Of a DNA stretch of 64,000 nt, positions 29,155-39,021 are shown piece after piece. Source of the DNA: Cyclobacteriaceae bacterium (GTDB lineage Bacteria > Bacteroidota > Bacteroidia > Cytophagales > Cyclobacteriaceae). The position numbers and the translations under genes are program-made. The stretch's first letter is position 1, and each line of letters starts with the position of its first letter. Under the pieces are notes generated by a model. The model saw only the letters and a program-made list of their open reading frames with translations. It was not told where the DNA came from and did not search any database. The stretch is from the NCBI GenBank assembly GCA_022841475.1, contig JALHRJ010000009.1, forward strand, positions 45,462 to 109,461. Reading direction: 5' to 3'.

Positions 29155-32100
29155 TTATCTTTTTAATACCAGATACCCGTTCTCCGTCTTTCCAGAAGAT
29201 TTGAGAAAGATTTTATAGAAGTATGTTCCTGATGGAAGTTCGTTTCCATTTTTATTGAAACCACGAAAAGCGTTTTGCTCATTGTAGTTTTCTACTTCGA
29301 AAACCTTACTGCCCCAGCGATTGTAAATGGTAACGATGTTTTCAGGTTCTAACAAATCAATGTTAGCGATTTTAAAGAAATCATTTTTGCCATCATTGTT
29401 GTTCGATACCCCGTTAAAGATTTCAATTTCACCGATGACATTTATTTGCAACTGCTGTGTAGAACATTCCCCGAACTCATCGCATACACGAATAGTAATT
29501 ACATCGGTTCCTGTAAAGGAAATACCAGAATAATTAATCTGTAGTGTCGTTCCATTCAGTGAAGCCTGAGCACCACTCGTTGGTTGTTGCAGAATAGTCA
29601 AAGAACTTAATACAAGATTATTGTCGGCATCCGAGATTAATGTGGATAAATCAATCGACACGGTATTACCGATGGTCGTACTCAGGGTAATGTTATTAAT
29701 TACCGGTGCCGAGTTGTTGCACGGAGCCGGCACAACCGTTACGGTGATAACATCCGAAGCCGGACTTGAACAGCCTGAGCCATCGGTAACGATTACTGAA
29801 TAACTTCCACTTGTACTTACGTTAATTTGTGAAGAAGTTGTTCCGTTGGACCAACTGTAAGAAGCAAATCCATTGGGTGCAGAAAGTGTAAGAGTGGTCG
29901 TACTGCAAATCGTTATAGCATTAGCAGTAAGCGTAATGCTGGATGTGATAGTGGGTATAGCTGGAGGAGTATTGACGGTAGCGGTTACAGGTGTTCGAAG
30001 ACTTTCGCATCCATTGTTTATTGAAACAAAGTAAGTGGTTGTTGTTGTGAGGGAAGGCGTAACATAAATACTATTTACCTCCCCAGCAATTGCAACACCA
30101 CCGGTTGCTGTCGTGTACCACCGATACTGACCATCAACTCCACCGGAAGCAACAAGCGTAACAATGCCCGCGCTACAACTGGCACCATTAGTAATAGTTG
30201 GCGCAGCCGGAATAGCATTGATAGTAAGTTCAACGGCATTACTGAATATCGAAGCAGCCAGATCACCAGAAATTCTGCAGCGATAGAAACCGGCACCAAA
30301 ATTTCCAGTCGTGTTTACAGAAAGTGATGCCGTATTTACATTTGTATAACCTCCTCCATTATTGATATCAGTATATGGTCCCGCAAGCGTGGTAGAAAAC
30401 TGCCATTGATAGGCGATGTTGGTGGTTCCTGTGGCTGCAGTGGTAAACGAAGTTGTGACTCCATCGCAGACTGTAGATGATGAGGGTTGAGTGATTATGC
30501 TAATAACCGGTGCTGTGGTCACCGTAAAATTACTTGAACTGGTAGCCGTGTTTCCAGCAATTGTGACAGTGATCGTTCCGGTGGTTGCTCCATTTGGAAC
30601 AGATGTAGTAATAGAAGTAGCGGTGCTTGCTGTAACAACCGCAGTTGTTCCATTAAACGCAACCGTGTTGTTGGCCGGTGTTGGATTGAAGTTAGTTCCA
30701 GTAATGGTTACAGTTGTACCAATTACTCCAGAAGTAGGTGTGAATGAAGTAATTGTTGGAACCGGAGCGACACCAATGATAAAGTTGGTTGCCGATTGCA
30801 CAGTCATACAATTTACGGTAACCGAAATTTTTCCTGTTGTGGAAGAAGCTGGAACGTTTGTAGTAATACTGGTAGGTGTACTGGCTGTTACGATGGCTGT
30901 TCTGTTATTGAAGAATATAACCCCGTTGTTAGTTGGTATTGAACTGAAATTTGTCCCAAGTAAAGTAACCGTTGTCCCGATGGGCCCGATGTCAGGTGTA
31001 AAAGATGTTATCAAAGGCGGTGGTATTGCCGTACCAAGAGTAATCTTTTCAACAAAACTATCATTGCCTGGTAAGTTCAAAACGCAAGGTCCAAAATCAA
31101 AGTCAACTGAAGGGCTGCCTGAGTAAAACCCGCCAACATAAATAGCGCCTGATGGATCGATGCAGATGGCGTTACCTCTGTCGCGATTGATTCCTCCGGT
31201 GTTAACCGCCCAAACAAAATTGCCATCGCTATCTAGTTTGGAAATGAAGAAATCGTCATTTACTCCGCCAAGAGCAGTTAAATTAAAAATCCCTGCCCCA
31301 GGATCAAAGTCTACCGTACGATAAAAAAAACCAGTGGTGTAAACATTTCCAAGAGCATCAGTCGCAATCGCCCTTCCATGATCAACCCCAGTACTGCCTA
31401 TTCCCTTTCCCCACACAAAGTTTCCATTGATATCTAATTTCGATATATATATATCGCCACTGTTAGCTACAGAAGTTATAGTAGAAACACCTGCCCCCGG
31501 ATCAACATCAAGGGTATTTACAAAGACACCCGTTGTCAACACATTGCCGGATAGATCGACAGAAATTCCGTACGCTTCAACGGTAAGAGTTCCACCGAGA
31601 GACTTCGCCCACACCAGATCACCATCATTATTCAGTTTTGTTACAAAGGCGTTGGGAAAACCTGTTCCTCCTGTACCGGTTATGGTGAACGTACCAATGC
31701 CGGGATCGAAATCTACTGTGCCACTAAATCTTCCGGTAACGTGAACATTATTGGCAGCATCAACACACATTGCATTTACTTGTGAACTACTACCAGCAGT
31801 TGTGCCGCCTAATGCTTTGGCCCAAATCAGATTTCCATTGCTATTGAGTTTCACGATGTAGGCGTTAACATTACTCCCTGATGCAGTTAAATTAGATATA
31901 CCAAGCCCCGGGTCAAAGTCAACAACACTCCCAAACAATCCTGCTGCATACACGTTGCCGACAGCATCAGTTGCGATACTATTTCCATATTCAAGGAACG
32001 AATTACCAAAACGAACAGCCCAGACAAAATTGCCATCTGCGTCTAGTTTTAATATGAAACTATCGTCATTGCCAGCTGCTACCAGATTAAAAACACCTGG

Positions 32101-32544
32101 CCCCGGATCAAAATCCGCAGTAAGAGTAAAATCCCCGGATATGTAAACATCCCCAGTACTCGTTACCGCAATAGACTTACCCACTGACCGGCTTGACGCA
32201 GGTCGTTCAATCGCTTTTGCCCATAAAAAATTGCCGTTGGCATCTAGCTTAGATATAAATGCAGCGGGTCCGCCAGCTCCTCCAGGTGAAAGGGTGAAAA
32301 CGGATGGTCCAGGATCAAAGTCTGTTGCTTCGGAAAACGATCCGGTTGTGTACACATTGCCAGCCCCATCAACAGCAACACCCAGTGTGGTATTATTGGC
32401 ACCGGGCCCTTCCGTTGCCTTTGCCCACTCAAGAACAGGGACTTCCTGTGCAGATACCTTTATAGTGGATACTGAAAGTGAAAAAATAGCTACAACAACC
32501 AATCTGAAGTATTGAAAAGGAGTAGAAGAGATTATTCTTTGCAT
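29155..32544 (-). CDS. SBBP-repeat, IPT/TIG and Ig-like surface protein with CHU_C type B T9SS sorting domain (paralog of 25950..29069)
   Basis: Same repeat types and near-identical C-terminal region; start MQRIISSTPFQYFRLVVVAIFSLSVSTIKVSAQ at 32544 puts the dyad motif at the same 35-nt distance as in the other copies. Confidence 0.9.
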   Translation of the reverse strand: MQRIISSTPFQYFRLVVVAIFSLSVSTIKVSAQEVPVLEWAKATEGPGANNTTLGVAVDGAGNVYTTGSFSEATDFDPGPSVFTLSPGGAGGPAAFISKLDANGNFLWAKAIERPASSRSVGKSIAVTSTGDVYISGDFTLTADFDPGPGVFNLVAAGNDDSFILKLDADGNFVWAVRFGNSFLEYGNSIATDAVGNVYAAGLFGSVVDFDPGLGISNLTASGSNVNAYIVKLNSNGNLIWAKALGGTTAGSSSQVNAMCVDAANNVHVTGRFSGTVDFDPGIGTFTITGTGGTGFPNAFVTKLNNDGDLVWAKSLGGTLTVEAYGISVDLSGNVLTTGVFVNTLDVDPGAGVSTITSVANSGDIYISKLDINGNFVWGKGIGSTGVDHGRAIATDALGNVYTTGFFYRTVDFDPGAGIFNLTALGGVNDDFFISKLDSDGNFVWAVNTGGINRDRGNAICIDPSGAIYVGGFYSGSPSVDFDFGPCVLNLPGNDSFVEKITLGTAIPPPLITSFTPDIGPIGTTVTLLGTNFSSIPTNNGVIFFNNRTAIVTASTPTSITTNVPASSTTGKISVTVNCMTVQSATNFIIGVAPVPTITSFTPTSGVIGTTVTITGTNFNPTPANNTVAFNGTTAVVTASTATSITTSVPNGATTGTITVTIAGNTATSSSNFTVTTAPVISIITQPSSSTVCDGVTTSFTTAATGTTNIAYQWQFSTTLAGPYTDINNGGGYTNVNTASLSVNTTGNFGAGFYRCRISGDLAASIFSNAVELTINAIPAAPTITNGASCSAGIVTLVASGGVDGQYRWYTTATGGVAIAGEVNSIYVTPSLTTTTTYFVSINNGCESLRTPVTATVNTPPAIPTITSSITLTANAITICSTTTLTLSAPNGFASYSWSNGTTSSQINVSTSGSYSVIVTDGSGCSSPASDVITVTVVPAPCNNSAPVINNITLSTTIGNTVSIDLSTLISDADNNLVLSSLTILQQPTSGAQASLNGTTLQINYSGISFTGTDVITIRVCDEFGECSTQQLQINVIGEIEIFNGVSNNNDGKNDFFKIANIDLLEPENIVTIYNRWGSKVFEVENYNEQNAFRGFNKNGNELPSGTYFYKIFLKSSGKTENGYLVLKR

Positions 32545-32579
32545 ACTCCAAATCTCCAAAGATTAGAAGTAACAGAAAA

Positions 32580-32595
32580 TCACATGATGATGTGA
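32580..32595. promoter_or_regulatory. Dyad motif TCACATGATGATGTGA, copy 3
   Basis: 35 nt from the start at 32544. Confidence 0.7.
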
Positions 32596-32687
32596 GGGGA
32601 TTGAAAACAGTATTACATTAATTTAAGAGCTAAACTGCAAACTTATTTTGTCACAGGTTTTAATTTTTTAAGGTACCACACATTCAA

Positions 32688-33305
32688 TTAGGTAAGAAGA
32701 GCGAATGCCCATACCACATAAAACCAGAGGTACCCTATTAAACTGATGGGATGTATTCTCTGTAGTGTTATCCAATCGTGCCGAAACATGGAGATGAACA
32801 ATAGATTCCACACAATAGAATTGAAAAGAATCACATCAAGTTCCAGCTTGCCCGCAACACGGTCTAAAATGGGTCCGAGCATATAAATTGTTGCCAGGTA
32901 AATGTAACGCTTGTGTTTTGTGCCTTCGGCTTTGTTGATAAATGCAAGCACAATAAGAATGGCATATCCAGCCATAAAGAACCGATTGGCCTTGGCCACA
33001 AACCAGGTCTCCTCCCAGCTTTCAAAAATGACAACAAAGACATATACTGTACTAATAAAAACTCCGGCTGCAATCCATCCGCCCACCGTACCTACTCTTT
33101 TGTGTGTTGCATAATCACCTTTTCTGATATAGAATGTTTGGAATACCAGAACGGAGAACCAGGCAAAACAAAATAGACCATGAATGATAAACTTAGGATC
33201 CGAATTACTTTTTTGACCAACATCGGTAATAAGATTATCGGAGAATGCAAAAAATGATAATGCAAGCAGGATGACACTAACAATGAAAAAGTAATGCTTT
33301 TTCAT
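32688..33305 (-). CDS. Multi-pass membrane protein of unknown function
   Basis: Several hydrophobic segments (FFIVSVILLALSFFAF, IAAGVFISTVYVFVVIF, FMAGYAILIVLAFI); start MKKHYFFI at 33305 abuts the stop of the upstream gene (33307). Confidence 0.65.
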   Translation of the reverse strand: MKKHYFFIVSVILLALSFFAFSDNLITDVGQKSNSDPKFIIHGLFCFAWFSVLVFQTFYIRKGDYATHKRVGTVGGWIAAGVFISTVYVFVVIFESWEETWFVAKANRFFMAGYAILIVLAFINKAEGTKHKRYIYLATIYMLGPILDRVAGKLELDVILFNSIVWNLLFISMFRHDWITLQRIHPISLIGYLWFYVVWAFALLT

Positions 33306-33306
33306 A

Positions 33307-35043
33307 TTACTCGACCTTATCAAACCGATGATGCATTAATCTGCTATGATGCACATCAAAATGAGTGGGAATACTGGAATCACTAAAATAAAACTGGACC
33401 CAAAAAGTAGACTCATAATCGGTTTCATAAAACTCTGTAGGAAGTTTAAACTCATTAAGCGTATGAGGTTCCAGAATTTTGTCGGAGATGGTGGGGCGTT
33501 TCACAACCAACTTGATGTCTTCGTTCAATATAATAGTCAAGTAGAAATCAAGATGTTTGCTGTAGTATTTACCAGCAAACTTTTGAAGGTATTCTTTTGA
33601 AAGGACTGGTGGTGCAGTAGTATCTTTTTTCCAGGTCGCAATCTTGGGTGAGCTATCTTGTATGTGAGCTTCTATGCGCATGACTGAATCGGGATGTGGC
33701 TGAAAGAAGCGAATCCAGACCGCATAATCTGGATCTTTGAAAACTCCATCGCCCACATGCTGCATCGGAACATTTTCTGTGGATGAATATTGCCAATATA
33801 AGGTGTCGCCTTTTGCTATCATGTTATAATAGGTCCTGCCTTTCACGGCACTTTGAAAGCTTTGTGTCAATTCTAGGTAACGCCCTGCATATTTTTGTAA
33901 ATCTTTCTCTTTAATAGGCACTGGTGTGGAAGAAAATATTTGTAACGCTGCTGTTGGCTCGTCATTTATTTGTAAAATGGCGGTTGCAATTGCACTCACT
34001 TTATCATCGTAGGCAGTTAGATTATTGGTGGTGCAAATAATAGCAACTCCAACACTGGGTATCCTTGCGAGATAAGAGAATCCGGTTACGCCCTCGTGCA
34101 AAATGATTTCGTAAGTACCGATCTTTTTTAATTTATATCCATGCGCATAATTCATTCCTTTCAGAACCGGGATGGGCCTGGCATTCTTTTTTAATCGTTC
34201 TGATGCTTCTGTGATAAAAGAATTTTTATCAGCAAAAGCGGCAGCCCATTTTTCCAAATCGTTTGCAGAAGTAAGGATGGTATAATTACCTCCGGGTGAA
34301 GTTTTATCGCGCAGCCAAACGTTGTAAACACCAGGCTCATCTTCAAAATACGAAAAGGCATGGTTGGCAATCATGGCTTCTTTATTTGTTCGCAGGGTGG
34401 TTGCCGACATCTGCAAGGGTTTGAATAATCTGCGCTCCATGTAGTCAGGTAATTTTTCGCCTGATGCCCTTTCTAAAATCAGCCGTAGCAATCCAAAATC
34501 AGAATTACTGTACATGTAGCCTTTCCCCGGTTCTACTTGCGGATCGGGTTGATTGTACAAGAAATTTAAAAACTGAGAAATATCCAGGCGGTTGTTCATG
34601 CTGGCTTGGGTAAGCACCAGCGTTGCCCATTCATCACAAAAACCACTGCTGTGGTTGAGCAAATCTTGCAGTGTTACGGGTTCGCTCCACGTTGGCAGCT
34701 TCGGAAAATATTTTCTGACTTTATCTTCCAGCCTCAGCTTTCCATCCAGCTCCAACAAAGCTGTAGCGATGGAGATAAACTCCCGGCCTTCGGAATAGGG
34801 GATGGTTACGACAGTATTATGATTGAAAGGCACTTTATGTTCAAGACTTGCCAGTCCATAATCTTTTTTCGTAATCACTTTTCCGTTTTGAAGTATGGTG
34901 ATGGCGTAGCCGGGAGATGAGGCGTTGTTGAAATCTTTGAATAGCGAATCTAATCTTTTGTTTAGATGAGATTTGTTAATCGAAATAATTTGTGCCGAGG
35001 TGGCAACCGTAACGAAAGAAAACAAAAGGGCTATTTTTTTCAT
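33307..35043 (-). CDS. Beta-lactamase/DD-peptidase-like serine hydrolase paralog with SEGR in place of SxxK
   Basis: 578 aa; LRLEDKVRKYFPKLP, LLNHSSGF, YSNSDFGLL (YxN) and HEG motifs; first motif reads YSEGREF. Confidence 0.85.
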   Translation of the reverse strand: MKKIALLFSFVTVATSAQIISINKSHLNKRLDSLFKDFNNASSPGYAITILQNGKVITKKDYGLASLEHKVPFNHNTVVTIPYSEGREFISIATALLELDGKLRLEDKVRKYFPKLPTWSEPVTLQDLLNHSSGFCDEWATLVLTQASMNNRLDISQFLNFLYNQPDPQVEPGKGYMYSNSDFGLLRLILERASGEKLPDYMERRLFKPLQMSATTLRTNKEAMIANHAFSYFEDEPGVYNVWLRDKTSPGGNYTILTSANDLEKWAAAFADKNSFITEASERLKKNARPIPVLKGMNYAHGYKLKKIGTYEIILHEGVTGFSYLARIPSVGVAIICTTNNLTAYDDKVSAIATAILQINDEPTAALQIFSSTPVPIKEKDLQKYAGRYLELTQSFQSAVKGRTYYNMIAKGDTLYWQYSSTENVPMQHVGDGVFKDPDYAVWIRFFQPHPDSVMRIEAHIQDSSPKIATWKKDTTAPPVLSKEYLQKFAGKYYSKHLDFYLTIILNEDIKLVVKRPTISDKILEPHTLNEFKLPTEFYETDYESTFWVQFYFSDSSIPTHFDVHHSRLMHHRFDKVE

Positions 35044-35077
35044 AGCCCAATCTCAATAGATAAAAGATAGCAGAAAA

Positions 35078-35093
35078 TCACACGATGATGTGA
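35078..35093. promoter_or_regulatory. Dyad motif variant TCACACGATGATGTGA, copy 4
   Basis: 34 nt from the start at 35043. Confidence 0.68.
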
Positions 35094-35102
35094 TAAGATG
35101 CC

Positions 35103-36830
35103 CTACTCTATCTTATCAAACTGGTGATGCATTAACCGAGTGTGCCAAACCGTGAAATGAGTTATGTCGCCTTTATCATTTTTATGAAACAGCAGGTAAG
35201 CAGGGAAACTACTGCCGGGGGAACGGGAAATTGGTATTAAAAACTGATTAAGCTCATGCGGATCAATGGCGGTATCTGCAATGGTTGGTCGTTTAATGAT
35301 AAGTCTTCCATCATCATCAGTTATAATTGTCCAGTAATAATCAAGGTGCTTACTGTAATACCTACCGGTAAATTTTTTTAACTCTTCTTTTGAAGGATTC
35401 CACGGCAGCCTATGTTCTCTAATCATACTTAAGCGAAATCCATTGGAGGCAAAAATTTCTACCTTCATCGGCACACCACTGGCGTCATCATAAAATTTGG
35501 TTTGTACTTTTTCTCCATGCTGTTCACAATAAAACAGATTATTACCCACTGGAATAAGGCTGACTGGCTCCTGTTCTTTATCATATCGAAACTGTAAAAC
35601 TGAGTCAGCAAGATTAAACTCACTAAATACCTCCATGTCTACATTGCTCCGCCAATTTTCCATCCCAACATGTTTCCACCTGCCTGTGTATTTTTTATAT
35701 GCCTCCGTAGGAAGATTGATTTTGCTGGAAACAAAAACTGGTTTGGGAGGTGGTGAAACTTTTAACAAATAATTCAATACCGATCTCGTATTTCGATAAT
35801 CATTTCCGACACAAATTATTGCCAGGTTCTTTGATGGAACCCTTATTAAATAACTCTGTTTGGCATTTCCCTGATGGGTGATTACTTGATGACCCTGCAG
35901 CGTTTCGACCGCATACCCAATAGCGTAATGGTTACTTAAACCGTGTAATTCTCTCGAACCGGATAAAACTCGTTGCGCTGCTTTTGCAATGGGAGATGAA
36001 TCAGTGGAGTGGGCAAGCAACCATTTTTCTAAATCTTGCGCACTGGTGTAAACAAAGTAATTGGCTCCCGGTGAAGTTTTTACTACAGGCGTATAGTAGG
36101 ATGTAGCTAAATTCTTGACAACCGGGTAAGGTTCATCTCTCATAAAGGTGGCATGCATTTCCAAAGGAGTAAACACATTCTCTTTCATCCACTTAGAGAG
36201 ATTTTGCCCTGTAGCTTTTTCTAGTATCAGCCTTAATAAACCAAAATCTGAATTGGAATATAGGTAACCTTTACCAGGCTCAATTTCAGGAGTTGGTTGC
36301 CGATAAAGTAGATTTAAAAATTCTGAGACTTCCACCTGATTCAAAAAGCTTTGTTGTACTAAGGAAAACGCTGACCATTCGTCTATAAAACCGCTTGAAT
36401 GATTGAGTAGATCCCAAATGGTTACAGGCTCTGCCCATAGCGGCAGCTTGGGAAAATAGCTTCTTACCTTATCTTCCAATTTTATAATTCCCTTCTGATC
36501 CATCAAGGCAGCTGCAATTGAAATAAATTCTCTTCCCTCAGAATAATAAAGTTGCTTTACGGACTGATGACTAAACGGAATGTTGTATTCCAGACTGGCC
36601 ATTCCATAGGCTTTTTTGGCTATAACTTTTCCATTCTCGAGTATCGTAATGGCAATACCAGGTGTATTTTCATCGTAGGAGGAAAAGAGACTGTCAAGTT
36701 TTGCCTGCAGCGCTTTATCTGTACTGACTTGTACCGTGGAGGATTTTCCTACAGGAGTATTTTTCTTTTGCGCGATGGTAAGAGAAGAATAGATGGATAA
36801 GAAAAGAAATGGAATAATTTTATTATTCAT
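35103..36830 (-). CDS. Beta-lactamase/DD-peptidase-like serine hydrolase paralog with SEGR in place of SxxK
   Basis: 575 aa; adjacent paralog of 33307..35043; YSEGREF, YSNSDFGLL, HQG, shared C-terminus HTRLMHHQFDKIE / HHSRLMHHRFDKVE. Confidence 0.85.
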   Translation of the reverse strand: MNNKIIPFLFLSIYSSLTIAQKKNTPVGKSSTVQVSTDKALQAKLDSLFSSYDENTPGIAITILENGKVIAKKAYGMASLEYNIPFSHQSVKQLYYSEGREFISIAAALMDQKGIIKLEDKVRSYFPKLPLWAEPVTIWDLLNHSSGFIDEWSAFSLVQQSFLNQVEVSEFLNLLYRQPTPEIEPGKGYLYSNSDFGLLRLILEKATGQNLSKWMKENVFTPLEMHATFMRDEPYPVVKNLATSYYTPVVKTSPGANYFVYTSAQDLEKWLLAHSTDSSPIAKAAQRVLSGSRELHGLSNHYAIGYAVETLQGHQVITHQGNAKQSYLIRVPSKNLAIICVGNDYRNTRSVLNYLLKVSPPPKPVFVSSKINLPTEAYKKYTGRWKHVGMENWRSNVDMEVFSEFNLADSVLQFRYDKEQEPVSLIPVGNNLFYCEQHGEKVQTKFYDDASGVPMKVEIFASNGFRLSMIREHRLPWNPSKEELKKFTGRYYSKHLDYYWTIITDDDGRLIIKRPTIADTAIDPHELNQFLIPISRSPGSSFPAYLLFHKNDKGDITHFTVWHTRLMHHQFDKIE

Positions 36831-36858
36831 ATAATATAGAGTGAGTTTAACTTTTAAT

Positions 36859-39021
36859 TTATTTCACCTGCTGAAACTCGGGATGCCCAGATTGCCAAAG
36901 CATAAACTTAAGGGTTCCGATAATCTCATCTATGCCGCTACCCTGATGCCCGCCCTCCCAGTTCACCATTAACAATTGCGGTTTCGATCCTTTCTGTTTT
37001 GCCTGCAAGGATGCTATATATCGTGAGGGTGCAGTAAGATCAATGATGTAATCCGTGGCACCATGCACAACCAGCATAGCCGGTAAGTTTGAATTTGTAG
37101 GAATGTGATACAATGCGCTAAGACTGAATAATGATTGAAAGCCTTCTCTCGTTGCGATATCGCCTACGCTCCCTCGCTCTCTGGCATACGCAGCATCGCG
37201 GTAGGTTACCAGGTCGGGCAATCCCGCTTGAAAAATTCCACCCGCAAACAAATCAGGTCGTTGATTGATACTATTACCCACTAAAAAACTTCCGGCACTT
37301 CCACCCATTACAAATTGCTTATCTGGCGAAGTGTAATTGTTCTTTATAAAATACTCAGCCACATCGACCACATCATTGATCGAGTTCATTTTATGCGGAA
37401 ACTGTCCATCGTCAATCCATTCAAGTCCCAACTCTCCACCCCCGCGCACATGCGCGTAGGCATAAATGCCATGGCGGTTTATCCACGGCATCTGGTGCGG
37501 GTCATGTCCTACATCCCGAACGGCACCACTATTGCCGTAAGCTTCTATCAACAGTGCATTTTTCCCTTTGATGTTTAAATCTTTTTTGTACACCAGCGTA
37601 ACGGGAATCTTTTTGCCATCGCGTGAGGGTATTTCAATTACTTCCGTAACGACATCATCACTTAAATCCAGACTCAGTTTTGAAAAGGGTAGAGGTGCAA
37701 CAGTGTCCTGATCATAGTCATAAAGCATGTATTGCATGGATCGAATAGCATTGAATTGGGCAAAAACCAAGTCATTGTCACCTCTAAATTTCAGTTCCGC
37801 GATTGATCCTTTTCCATTGACATTAATTTTGGATACCTGCTTTGATGTATAAGGAATTTTATAAATGCCCATATCACCAACTTTTCGGTATAAAACATAT
37901 AAAGCGTCTTTGCCGGCAACAATCCCAGAGGAATGCTCTGCATCTACGTAGGACAGCACTTCATCTTGCGCTGGCATAAACGCAACGGGCTTATCGCCTG
38001 TCGACATATCTATTTGCACAATAGTATAACGCGGATGATCTTTTGTGGCTGCATACAAATAGGCACCTTATGCATCAAAGCCATCGCCAAGATTTACATA
38101 GTTGTTGAGCCGCTTCCAGGGTGTGTTGGCTCCATTTAAATCTTTATAATGAACTGCGAAAGCATAATTATCATCCGCACCATTTCGGATGCGTGCCACT
38201 AAATATTCTGAAGATTTGAAACTGTAGATGTAGGGTGTTTCAAAATCCTTTAGTTGTATCGCGCCATTTAACCCAATACCGAATAGTGCCTCATCTTGTG
38301 TAACAGCGTTTCCAATCTTATGAAGTTTAATCTTTCCATTATAGTACTTTTCACTTTCAATGGTTGATGGAGGTGCCTGCGAATAAAGTAAACCACTATC
38401 GTCCGGAAGCCACGTCATGGAGACACCACGAGAATCATTGAACATGATCGGAGCAATGCTATCAGTCAGAAATATTTTTTTATCGAGGTCGTAAACACGA
38501 ATGTGCGGGTTCGCCTCGCCTCGTTGCACCAACATCATAGCTACCCATGGTTTTTGGTGGGCATACACTTCTTTGCGACTTCGGTATTTTTGGCCTTTGA
38601 TGGTGATGCCACCCTGAAAAACAATTTCTTCCTCTGCATCTATGCTCTTTCTCCTACACAAGGCGGGACCTATCTCAGGGACATCACGATTGTAGTAAAA
38701 AAAATCATTCACAACCTCAATATCCCAAATCTCATCCTGCATCTTTATGTAGCCATCTTCAATTTCGGCCATCAATCGATCTCCATTCGGAATGCTGTCT
38801 AAGATGCTCTGCGTTAGTTTACCTTGCGCGTTTACCCAATCCATCAATTCATTTTCATTGGACTTGCGTGACATCCAAAAATAGGGATCGAAGATTTTGG
38901 TATCATAGATGGTGGTGTCGAATGGCTCGGTTCGGGTGATCGGGTATTCGAATTTGGTTTTCTGTGAACAACTAATGACAAAAATAGCGGAGAATGCTAA
39001 CAAAGAATTTTTTATACTCAT
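36859..39021 (-). pseudogene. Prolyl oligopeptidase (S9A-like) interrupted by one in-frame TAA; ORFs 38068..39021 (N-terminal propeller part) and 36859..38058 (catalytic part)
   Basis: Both ORFs are in the same frame; reading through gives ...YVNLGDGFDA*GAYLYAATKDHPRY...; catalytic GGSAGSFLVG, HGATDYIID and GGHQGSG are intact downstream. Confidence 0.8.

Noticed and set aside
30491-31126. 211-aa plus-strand ORF rich in V/T/A
   Set aside because: Antisense to the IPT/Ig region of the 29155..32544 gene; composition is that of a mirrored repeat-rich CDS.
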